A stretch of DNA of 64,000 nt, taken from NCBI GenBank assembly GCA_040219575.1, contig JAVJSD010000069.1:33875-97874 (forward strand), given 5' to 3'. Under the pieces are notes generated by a model. The model was not told where the DNA came from. It saw only the letters and a list, made by a program, of their open reading frames with translations, and made no database searches. Positions within the stretch are counted from its first letter, which is position 1; each line of letters starts with the position of its first letter. Position numbers and translations under genes: made by a program. Below are positions 1 through 8,038 of this stretch, piece after piece. The DNA comes from JAVJSD01 sp040219575 (GTDB lineage Bacteria; Planctomycetota; Planctomycetia; Pirellulales; Pirellulaceae).

Positions 1-3
1 CCG

Positions 4-741
4 GTGTTGTCGTACGACACGTCCGCCTCGATCGACGTGACGATCTTCGTTGCTTGCTACAACGAAGAGGAAAACATCATCGATACGCTCGACACGGTCG
101 TCGCCGTGATGGACGACGTCGGCTGCTCGTACGAAGTGATCGTCGTCGACGACGCCTCGACCGACGCCTCGGTGGAGCTCGTCGAGGAGTATCGCCGACA
201 ACATCCCGAACTGCCGATCCTGCTGAAGGTCAACCGCAAGAATCGCGGACTAGGGCGCAATTTCGTCGATGCCGCATTCATGGGGCGTGGAAAATACTAT
301 CGTCTGGTGTGCGGCGACAACGTTGAGACTTGTGAAAAGCTCGTCCACGTACTTGGGCACATGGGCCAGGCCGACCTGGTGTTGCCTTATCACGAGTTCT
401 GCGAGGGGAGAAGCAACGGCCGCCGGCTGCTGTCGCGGACGTACACCCGCATCATCAACTTTCTCAGCGGGAACCGCGTACGCTACTACAACGGCTGCGC
501 ACTCTATCTGCGATTCCATGTCATGCGCTGGCATTCGCAAACCGGCGGCTTCGGATTTCAGGCCGACCTTGTGACGCAGTTGCTCGACGAAGGGGTCAAC
601 CACTTGGAGATTCACGATCCCTACGCAAAGGATCGCACCAAGGGCACCGCGCGAGCGCTGACGTTGCGAAACTTATGCTCCGTCGGACACGTCATGCTAC
701 TGATCCTGATCCGTCGTCTGCGACGAGCCTGGTTGGGCTAG
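4..741 (+). CDS. Glycosyltransferase family 2 protein
   Basis: Probable GT-A fold transferase that moves a sugar from an activated donor to a polysaccharide or lipid carrier at the cytoplasmic face of the membrane. The N-terminal strand leads to the motif VACYNEEENI (about residues 17-26), then VVDDASTDAS with the nucleotide-binding Asp pair, and a CGDN stretch near residue 103 that could supply the metal-binding Asp. The C-terminal end (about 215-245) is hydrophobic and basic, consistent with membrane association. The predicted GTG start lies at base 4, so there is no room to see a ribosome binding site and the true start may be outside the window. It is the first visible gene of a polysaccharide locus. 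Sugar specificity cannot be read from sequence. Confidence 0.85.
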   Translation: MLSYDTSASIDVTIFVACYNEEENIIDTLDTVVAVMDDVGCSYEVIVVDDASTDASVELVEEYRRQHPELPILLKVNRKNRGLGRNFVDAAFMGRGKYYRLVCGDNVETCEKLVHVLGHMGQADLVLPYHEFCEGRSNGRRLLSRTYTRIINFLSGNRVRYYNGCALYLRFHVMRWHSQTGGFGFQADLVTQLLDEGVNHLEIHDPYAKDRTKGTARALTLRNLCSVGHVMLLILIRRLRRAWLG

Positions 742-806
742 CAGCGTCGAAGCATCGGCGCTCCAGCGTGGGGCCGCCGGCATTCTACAGAGGAGTTTGA
801 CTCACC

Positions 807-3800
807 ATGACCGAGCTGGCCTTGGCCGTATCCCCCGTGATCGCACTTAGCTGCAACGTTTTGGTGCAGCTGAAGGCGGGCCGCTCCGGCCAAAGCTTCA
901 CTCGTTCGGTGGCGTTCGGCTTCGGCGTCGGCCTCGTCGTGTGTCTATCGATGGCGACGCTGACGCTGCTCTTGTCGCCGTTCGGCCCCCTCGAGGCCCT
1001 CTGCCGGTTCTGCGCCTCGTCCGCCGCCTATCTCGCTCTGTCGTTTTGCTATTTCAATTTTCTCAATCTTGGACACGGGTCGATCCGCATGCGGATCTTC
1101 GACCAGGTGAGTCGGCATGCGGAAGGGCTGGGTTGGGACAAGGCCCTTAAAGAGTATGACGACGAACGACTGATGGAGATTCGGCTGCGACGGCTCGTGG
1201 ACCATCGATTCATCGCGCAAGACGACGGTCGCTACGTACTTCGCAGCAAGCCCCTGCTCGTGCTGGCCTCCGCGATCCGGTTGGCCAAGCGACTGATCAC
1301 CGGCCGCGCCAGCCAATTCGAGCCCCCGCGCGCGGCGGCCCGCCCGACCTCCGGCAGCCCTGCCGGCGACCGCCGCTCCTTGCATCCGCGGCTCGTCGCG
1401 GTCTTGGTGACCGCGGTGCATGTGTTGGTGCTGAGCGTCGGCAGTTGGATCGCCTTTTCCAACCATCGCGAAATGCTGTTCAGTTCGCTGGACGGAGTGT
1501 TTGAACGCAACCAGGTGCGGCTGCAACACGCCTGGATGCCCGACATCCTATCCTACGCTCATAATCCGCTGGCCGGCATGGGGAACATTTTCGGAGTCTT
1601 CAACACGCGGATCATGCCTTGCTTCGCCCTCTCCACCGTGCCGTATGGGGGCGAGATGAACATCGTGATGGCCTACACCATCGTGGCCGTCGAACTTTTC
1701 GCGGCGATGCTCGTGCTGGGCGCCGTATTTCGACTCGGTCCTAGTTGGCGGTTCGCCGCCGCCTGGACGCTCACCATCTACACGCTGCCGTTTCTCTGGC
1801 CGCCGAAATTCTTTCATATGAGCGAACTCGATCCGCATCACATCGAACTGCTGGCCGCCACTTGTTTGATCGTCGCCTGCTACCGCCTGGTGGGGAAAGG
1901 AACTCATCTCCGTTCGGCGCTGTTGACGTTGATTGGATTCGGGCTGGTGGTGTTCATGGCCGGCAGCCAACCGCAATGGTTCATTGTCGCCAGCGTGCTG
2001 CTGATCGTGACCTTGATCGTGCTCACTTGCGCTTCGGCGTCCCGGCGGGAGCTGTTGGTCAAAATCGCCGCGGCCGCGACGATCGTCGTCATCGCCCTGC
2101 CCACGATCGGCCCCTTCGTCGTCGGGGGCGTGCTCAATTCGGTCCCCTCGTTCTTCAAGGGCGAACTGCGGGCGGCGCGCGGCGACGTGGTGTTGACCTC
2201 GATCTTGTTCCATGGCGTGAGGTACTCAAACTTCGGTCCGATGATCTGGTGCATGAGCGCGGTGGGCGCGGCGCTGGACCTATACAATCGCCGCAGCCAG
2301 ACGCGGGCGCTGGCCGCCGCGGCCCTCGTTTCCCACGGCCTGATTCTGCTGGGGATCATCGTCACGCAAGTGCTGATCAAGAACTACCAGGGGCCCACGT
2401 ACATGTACTTCGAGATTTTCGCCTGGCACTTCTTCGCGATCTACGCCGTGTACCTGCTGGGCTGGATGGCCGCCTTCGCCTGGCGCGCCTGGCTAATGAC
2501 GCTCCGCTGGTGGAGCGCCTCCTGGGAAGTCGGCCTGCGCGATTGGACGACTCGAGCCGCCATGGTCTGTTCACTGGCGATTCTGTTGTTGCCCGCCTAC
2601 GTCGTCGGCCGCACGTTCCGCACCGCCGGCACGGTCGCCTTTCCGTGGCGGACCCCCGCGGGCGAGACGAAGTTGGTCTCCGTGTTGAAGGACGAGATCG
2701 CCGTCACACCGCAGCGGCGCCGCTTTCGCGGTTCGGCCGCCACGTTCACGGGCTTTCAAGACACCAAGAGCGTCTCCTGGATCGATCTCTACACCTACGA
2801 CTCCATGATGCTGCTCAACGGGTTCGGCAACCAACACCGTATGCTGGGGCTTTGGGAGCACAATATCCCCACCCTGTTCGACTACAACTACCTGGTCCCG
2901 CCGGCCCTGTACGCCACCACGACGCGCATGCTGTCGCGTCCGGAAGACGAGCAGGAACGCAACGTGCTCGTGCTGTCGCGGATCAACACGCCGTATCTAG
3001 AGAGCATCGGCACGCGTTTCATCATTACGGATTTCGAGGTGCCGGAACTGAAATTGCGTCAGCAGGTCACTTCGTCGAAGTGCGGCGTGACGCACCGACT
3101 ATACGAACTGCCTGATCCCAACCTCGCCGACTATTCGCCGACGGAGCTGATCGAGGTGCAAGCCGCCGCGCAAGCGATGAAGCACCTGCAGGACCCCGGC
3201 TTCGATTTCCGCCGGCAGGCGGTGGTGTTCTCGGCGATCGAAGCCAGATTGTCGCCCGCCCTATCCAGCGAGATGGAAACGACCCCGGACGGCGTGATCG
3301 TCTCGGCCGCCAGCCAGGGCCGGTCGTTGCTGTTGCTGCCGTTGGAGTACAGCCATTGCCTCGACGTCGAAGTGCTCGAAACCGACAAGCCCTCGCAGAC
3401 GCCTCAGTTGCTGCGCACGAATCTGACCCAGACCGGACTGTTGTTCTCCGGGAAATCGCGGATCCGCATTCGCTTCCGCTACGGGCCGTTCACCAATCAG
3501 TTCGGCTTGCTGGCCGACTACCGTGAATTGAAACAACTCAAGCTGCAGGAGCTGCCGGACTATCACGACTTGGAGCCGCCTCACGCGATCGCCGATCTGA
3601 AAGCCAGCTTCCAGACGGGAGGCCTCGCCGAATTGCCGATCCGAACCGTGCGTTGCGACGAGGAAATTGACGAGGCGGTCGTGCTGTTCGACGGCGACCC
3701 GGCGACCCGCTGGAGGTCTCCGCTGCACGAAAGCTCCGTCCGTGAGGAGATCGTTCTCGAGCTCGACGGCGTCCGTTCGGTTCAGCAGATTCGCTGGTGC

Positions 3801-4622
3801 TGCGAGGCCGGCGAGGAGCACGTCTCGCCCACCGATGTCCGAATCGCCACGAGCATCGACGGTCTACATTGGGCGACGATCTCTCCGAAAGACATCTCCT
3901 TGGAAGCGTCCGGCCGCTGGTGCGTGGCCCGGTTCCCGGCGACCTCTGCGCGAGCCGTCCGCCTGCTGCCGCGATGCCGGCTTGAGCACGCGTTCTTCAA
4001 ACTCCACCTGGCCGAAGTCGCCGTCGAAGGCCTTTCCCCGAGACAGCCGCTCTTGGAGTTGGCCTGGTCGGCGCCGGGCGACATCGGCGAAGCCGGCCGC
4101 AGCCACGAGTACGAGGCGCGCTACGCCCGCCGTCCCATCACCACGGAGAAGGATTGGGAGAAGGCCACGGTGCTGCGGGGACTGCCGCCTGCTCCCGCGG
4201 AAGCGGGAACGCCGCAGACAGCCCGTTTCATGCGGCCTTTCAGTTTGTCGAAGCGCTCGCCCTCGATGCAGGACGCCGGCTCTTTGTCCGAGGTCGATTT
4301 GCGGCATGAAGTCGACATCGTATCGCAGGTCATCGAACAACTCCGCAACGATGGGGGACTGCAAAACCTGACGCTCGCCGAGGTCGACGACCAGCAGATG
4401 GAGCACGCCATTCGCAGTGCGATCGCTGGGATTCAAGTCACGTCGTACTTCAGCGGGACTCCCTACAAGACGATCTACTGCGCCGTCCGTTCGCGCGACC
4501 GGTCCGGGAACCTGTCGCCGCTCTCCAACTGCGTCCGGATCGATTCGACGCCCCAGCAGGAGGCCGCCGCCGTGGTCGCCGAGAAGTCCGACGAGCCGTT
4601 TCCACCCGATGCGCAACGTTGA
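807..4622 (+). CDS. Giant multi-domain membrane protein: small-membrane-protein module, GT-C-like membrane domain, discoidin and FnIII domains
   Basis: 1271 residues, not assigned to a named family. Residues 1-170 hold three membrane segments and a winged-helix-like cytoplasmic segment that resembles the separate protein at 10825-11346. Residues about 195-600 form a polytopic domain with a conserved SSLDG loop (Asp229) after its first membrane segment, the place where GT-C transferases carry a catalytic acidic residue. A soluble domain (about 610-930) follows, matching the end of the paralogue at 8039-10513. Residues about 943-1076 are a discoidin (F5/8 type C) domain, recognisable by FDGDPATRWRS and the ATSIDGLHW strand. 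Residues about 1083-1246 look like fibronectin III (LAWSAPGD to GNLSPLSN) with an insertion of roughly 80 residues. A role in adding or exporting envelope sugars is inferred from context; the C-terminal domains suggest carbohydrate binding outside the cytoplasm. It is followed after 19 bp by rfbB. Confidence 0.75.
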   Translation: MTELALAVSPVIALSCNVLVQLKAGRSGQSFTRSVAFGFGVGLVVCLSMATLTLLLSPFGPLEALCRFCASSAAYLALSFCYFNFLNLGHGSIRMRIFDQVSRHAEGLGWDKALKEYDDERLMEIRLRRLVDHRFIAQDDGRYVLRSKPLLVLASAIRLAKRLITGRASQFEPPRAAARPTSGSPAGDRRSLHPRLVAVLVTAVHVLVLSVGSWIAFSNHREMLFSSLDGVFERNQVRLQHAWMPDILSYAHNPLAGMGNIFGVFNTRIMPCFALSTVPYGGEMNIVMAYTIVAVELFAAMLVLGAVFRLGPSWRFAAAWTLTIYTLPFLWPPKFFHMSELDPHHIELLAATCLIVACYRLVGKGTHLRSALLTLIGFGLVVFMAGSQPQWFIVASVLLIVTLIVLTCASASRRELLVKIAAAATIVVIALPTIGPFVVGGVLNSVPSFFKGELRAARGDVVLTSILFHGVRYSNFGPMIWCMSAVGAALDLYNRRSQTRALAAAALVSHGLILLGIIVTQVLIKNYQGPTYMYFEIFAWHFFAIYAVYLLGWMAAFAWRAWLMTLRWWSASWEVGLRDWTTRAAMVCSLAILLLPAYVVGRTFRTAGTVAFPWRTPAGETKLVSVLKDEIAVTPQRRRFRGSAATFTGFQDTKSVSWIDLYTYDSMMLLNGFGNQHRMLGLWEHNIPTLFDYNYLVPPALYATTTRMLSRPEDEQERNVLVLSRINTPYLESIGTRFIITDFEVPELKLRQQVTSSKCGVTHRLYELPDPNLADYSPTELIEVQAAAQAMKHLQDPGFDFRRQAVVFSAIEARLSPALSSEMETTPDGVIVSAASQGRSLLLLPLEYSHCLDVEVLETDKPSQTPQLLRTNLTQTGLLFSGKSRIRIRFRYGPFTNQFGLLADYRELKQLKLQELPDYHDLEPPHAIADLKASFQTGGLAELPIRTVRCDEEIDEAVVLFDGDPATRWRSPLHESSVREEIVLELDGVRSVQQIRWCCEAGEEHVSPTDVRIATSIDGLHWATISPKDISLEASGRWCVARFPATSARAVRLLPRCRLEHAFFKLHLAEVAVEGLSPRQPLLELAWSAPGDIGEAGRSHEYEARYARRPITTEKDWEKATVLRGLPPAPAEAGTPQTARFMRPFSLSKRSPSMQDAGSLSEVDLRHEVDIVSQVIEQLRNDGGLQNLTLAEVDDQQMEHAIRSAIAGIQVTSYFSGTPYKTIYCAVRSRDRSGNLSPLSNCVRIDSTPQQEAAAVVAEKSDEPFPPDAQR

Positions 4623-4641
4623 CCACGGGAGTTTCGTCCAA

Positions 4642-5712
4642 ATGAAGCGTTTACCGGCGATCTTGGTCACGGGCGGCGCCGGTTTCATCGGCAGTTGCTT
4701 TGTACGCCAGCAGATTTCTCGCGGCGACGTCCGCGTCGTGAATCTCGACAGCCTCACTTACGCGGGCAATCTCGCCTCGCTGGATTTCGCCCGCCGCGAT
4801 CCCCGGCACGTATTCGTGCAGGGCGACATCGCCGACTCGCAACTCGTGGGCGAACTGCTGGCGGAGCATCGTCCCCACGCCATGGTGCACTTCGCGGCGG
4901 AGTCGCACGTCGACCGTTCGATTGATGGACCGGCGAATTTCGTGATGACGAATGTCGTGGGCACGGTGCAACTGCTCGAAACGGCCTGCAAATACTACCG
5001 TGGTCTGTCGGAATCGGCTCGCCGACAGTTTCGGTTTCTGCACGTTTCGACCGACGAAGTTTTCGGATCGCTGGGAGCTGAAGGGGTGTTCCACGAAACG
5101 ACACCCTACGCGCCGAATTCGCCCTACTCCGCCTCCAAGGCGGCCGCCGATCATTTCGTCAGGGCGTTTCACCACACTTACGGGCTGCCCTGCCTGACGA
5201 CGCACTGCTCGAACAACTACGGACCGTATCAGTTTCCGGAAAAGCTCATTCCACTGATGATCCTCAACGCCGCCGCCTCGCAACCTCTGCCCGTGTACGG
5301 AACGGGCGCGAATGTTCGTGACTGGTTGCATGTCGACGATCATTGCCAGGCGCTGCAGCGGGTTCTCGAGCGTGGACGTCCCGGCGAGTGCTACAACGTT
5401 GGGGGAGACTGCGAACAGACGAACCTCGACGTCGTCAAGGCGATTTGCGGCGTGATGGACGAGTTGCGCCCGCGCGACGACGGCTCGCCGCGGTCGTCGC
5501 AAATTCGATTTGTGGCGGACCGGCCGGGGCACGACCTGCGCTATGCGGTCGACTGCACCAAGCTCCGCACGGAGCTTGATTGGCGCCCACAGGTTGATTT
5601 TCACAGCGGCCTGCGTCGCACCGTCGCCTGGTACCTGACGAACGCGGACTGGATCGAGACCGTGCAAGGCGGCGAAGCGCGGCTCGCACGCCGCGGCGTC
5701 CGCGCCGCCTGA
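4642..5712 (+). CDS. rfbB: dTDP-glucose 4,6-dehydratase
   Basis: Converts dTDP-D-glucose to dTDP-4-keto-6-deoxy-D-glucose, the branch intermediate for 6-deoxy and amino-deoxy sugars. The 356-residue length is normal for RmlB/RfbB. The Rossmann motif GGAGFIG (11-17) binds NAD; the catalytic set Thr-Asp-Glu (137-139, in STDEVFGSL) and Tyr162/Lys166 (YSASK) is complete, and the CSNNYGPYQFPEKLIPL block is typical. I start it at ATG 4642, 19 bp after the upstream stop, because the Rossmann fold begins there; the frame is open further upstream but that part is antisense-like noise inside the previous gene. It is followed by rfbA, its pathway partner. Confidence 0.95.
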   Translation: MKRLPAILVTGGAGFIGSCFVRQQISRGDVRVVNLDSLTYAGNLASLDFARRDPRHVFVQGDIADSQLVGELLAEHRPHAMVHFAAESHVDRSIDGPANFVMTNVVGTVQLLETACKYYRGLSESARRQFRFLHVSTDEVFGSLGAEGVFHETTPYAPNSPYSASKAAADHFVRAFHHTYGLPCLTTHCSNNYGPYQFPEKLIPLMILNAAASQPLPVYGTGANVRDWLHVDDHCQALQRVLERGRPGECYNVGGDCEQTNLDVVKAICGVMDELRPRDDGSPRSSQIRFVADRPGHDLRYAVDCTKLRTELDWRPQVDFHSGLRRTVAWYLTNADWIETVQGGEARLARRGVRAA

Positions 5713-5746
5713 CACCGCGAATTGAAACCAAGCAAAGGAACCCGTA

Positions 5747-6652
5747 GTGACAGTTCGCAAAGGCATCATCCTCGCAGGCGGCGCCGGCACGCGGCTTTAT
5801 CCCGCCACCTTGGCGGTCAGCAAACAGTTGTTGCCCGTCTACGACAAGCCGATGATTTACTATCCGCTGTCGATGCTGATGCTGGCGGGCATTCGGGAGA
5901 TCCTGCTGATCACGACGCCCGAGGATCGCGCGGGGTTCGAGCGATTGCTGGGCGACGGGAGCCGCATCGGCGTCGACATTCAGTATGCGGTGCAGCCCAA
6001 GCCGGAGGGACTGGCGCAGGCGTTCTTGATCGGCCGCGAATTCATCGCCGGCGACGGCGTGGCGCTCGTGTTGGGCGACAACATTTTCTACGGACACGGG
6101 CTCGAGGCGATCCTCGAGCGGGCCGCCTCGCAGTCGCAGGGCGCCGGCGTGTTCGCCTATCGCGTGAAAGATGGGCGTCGCTTCGGCGTCGTCGATCTCG
6201 ACGCCGCCGGTCGGCCGTTGTCGATCGAGGAGAAGCCGTCGCACCCGCGATCGAACCTGGCGGTGGTGGGACTCTATTTCTACGACAACCAGGTCGTCGA
6301 CATCGCCGCCGCCTTGAAGCCCTCGGCCCGTGGTGAGTTGGAGATCACCGACATCAACCGCGAATACTTGCGGCGCGGGCAACTGGCGGTCCATCGACTC
6401 GGCCGCGGGTTCGCCTGGCTCGACACCGGCACGCCCGAGTCGATCATGCAGGCCGCCAGCTACATCGAGGCCCTCGAGACGCGGCAGGGTTTGAAGATCG
6501 CCTGCCTGGAGGAGTTGGCCTACATCAAGGGCTTCATCGACGCCGCGCAACTTCGCTCGCTGGCCGCCGAGTTGACCAACGACTACGGCGCCTACCTCGT
6601 CGAGCGTTTGGAGGAAATCCAGCGGCAGCGATGCACGCCCCAGGCGGCGTGA
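5747..6652 (+). CDS. rfbA: Glucose-1-phosphate thymidylyltransferase
   Basis: Makes dTDP-glucose from dTTP and glucose 1-phosphate, the substrate of RfbB. 301 residues, a normal length. The nucleotide-binding motif GGAGTRLYPAT (from residue 11), KQLLPVYDKPMIYYPLS, the metal-binding Asp in LGDNIFYG and the EKP motif near residue 163 are all present. Start is GTG 5747, 34 bp after the rfbB stop, so the two are probably cotranscribed. Order here is rfbB-rfbA, followed by an aminotransferase instead of rfbC/rfbD; the pathway therefore leads to an amino sugar, not to rhamnose, unless the missing genes lie elsewhere. Confidence 0.95.
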   Translation: MTVRKGIILAGGAGTRLYPATLAVSKQLLPVYDKPMIYYPLSMLMLAGIREILLITTPEDRAGFERLLGDGSRIGVDIQYAVQPKPEGLAQAFLIGREFIAGDGVALVLGDNIFYGHGLEAILERAASQSQGAGVFAYRVKDGRRFGVVDLDAAGRPLSIEEKPSHPRSNLAVVGLYFYDNQVVDIAAALKPSARGELEITDINREYLRRGQLAVHRLGRGFAWLDTGTPESIMQAASYIEALETRQGLKIACLEELAYIKGFIDAAQLRSLAAELTNDYGAYLVERLEEIQRQRCTPQAA

Positions 6653-6685
6653 CCGCCAGCCGATGCGTCAAGGACTTCACTCGAT

Positions 6686-7873
6686 ATGAACCAGCTTCCA
6701 ACGACCGCCGGCGTTCCCTTTCACCGTTCGCACCTCACCGGCGGCGAGCGGCAGTATCTCCAGCAGGTGCTCGACTCCGGCTCGATCGCCAGCGACGGCC
6801 CCTTCACCCGCCGCTGCGCCGCGCTGCTCCAGCAGGAGACCGGCTCGGCGGCCGTGCTGCTGACCCCTTCCTGCACGGCCGCGCTGGAAATGGCCGCCGA
6901 CTTATGCGGCCTGAAGCCCGGCGACGAAGTCATCATGCCGTCGTTCACGTTCGTGACCACGGCCAGCGCCTTTGTTCGATGTGGGGCGCGTCCGGTGTTC
7001 GTCGACATTTCTCCCGAGACGCTGAATCTCGACCCGGCGAAGGTTGAACGCGCGATTACGCCGCGGACCCGCGCTATCGTGGCGGTGCACTACGCCGGCG
7101 TCGCCTGCCAGATGGACGCGCTGCTGGCGCTCGCCGACGCGTACGAACTGGTGCTCGTGGAAGACGCCGCCCACGCCTTGAGCGGCGCGTACCAGGGCCG
7201 TCCACTGGGGTCGCTGGGGCGCCTCGGCTGCTTCAGCTTTCACGACACCAAGAACTATGCGTGCGGAGAGGGCGGCGCCCTGGTGGTCAACGACGAACGG
7301 CTGACAGAACGGGCCGAGATCCTGCGGGACAAGGGGACCAACCGTCGGCAGTTTCTCCGCGGCGCCGTCGACAAATACACCTGGGTCGACGTCGGCTCGT
7401 CGTTCGTTCCCAGCGAACTGGCATGCGCCTTCCTGTGCGCCCAACTCGAGCAACTGGAGGAGATCCGCCGACTGCGGCGCGAGCGGTACGACGCCTACAT
7501 GCGGCAATTGACGCCGTTGGGCGACGCCGGCCTGCTCACGCTGCCGCGCATCCCGGAGGATTGCGACAGCAGCTATCACTTGTTTCACGCGCTGACGCCG
7601 ACCGCCGCGGCGCGTCAGCAATTGCTCGATCACCTCCGGCGGCAGAACGTCGGCGCGGCGTTTCACTATGTCCCCCTGCACGACTCGCCCGTCGGGCGCC
7701 GGTTCGGTCGTCGCCTCGGCGATCTGCCGGTCACCGAAGACGTCGCCGCCCGCCTGATCCGCCTGCCGCTCTATCCCGGCCTGTCGCCGCATGAACAGCA
7801 GCATGTGGTGCACAGCGTTCTGAGCGGATGCCGCCTGTCGAGGCCGATTGCGGATCACCGCCGTGCGGGGTGA
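6686..7873 (+). CDS. wecE: dTDP-4-amino-4,6-dideoxyhexose transaminase (DegT/DnrJ/EryC1/StrS family, WecE-like)
   Basis: PLP-dependent sugar aminotransferase, 395 residues. The PLP lysine is Lys189 in FHDTKNYACGEGG, a block close to that of WecE/RffA, which aminates dTDP-4-keto-6-deoxyglucose to dTDP-4-amino-4,6-dideoxygalactose. The Asp-Ala-Ala-His motif (VEDAAHALS) that contacts the PLP ring and the N-terminal GSIASDGPFTRRCA substrate block also fit. It lies 33 bp after rfbA, so RfbA, RfbB and this enzyme make a coherent three-step path. The C4 stereochemistry and exact product (galacto or gluco) cannot be fixed from sequence. No N-acetyltransferase partner is visible in the window. Confidence 0.85.
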   Translation: MNQLPTTAGVPFHRSHLTGGERQYLQQVLDSGSIASDGPFTRRCAALLQQETGSAAVLLTPSCTAALEMAADLCGLKPGDEVIMPSFTFVTTASAFVRCGARPVFVDISPETLNLDPAKVERAITPRTRAIVAVHYAGVACQMDALLALADAYELVLVEDAAHALSGAYQGRPLGSLGRLGCFSFHDTKNYACGEGGALVVNDERLTERAEILRDKGTNRRQFLRGAVDKYTWVDVGSSFVPSELACAFLCAQLEQLEEIRRLRRERYDAYMRQLTPLGDAGLLTLPRIPEDCDSSYHLFHALTPTAAARQQLLDHLRRQNVGAAFHYVPLHDSPVGRRFGRRLGDLPVTEDVAARLIRLPLYPGLSPHEQQHVVHSVLSGCRLSRPIADHRRAG

Positions 7874-8038
7874 ACGAACACGCCGCGCGGCGCATCGCAA
7901 TTCGCACGGCGTATGCGTTGGGGAGCTCGGCGGCTTCTTTGATGCTGCACCCAATCGCCGCGCGGCGCGGCGGTCGGACTTGATCGACGTGGGGCTTGTC
8001 CCTATCCTTGCCGAACATTTTTCCGCGATTTAGGGACG

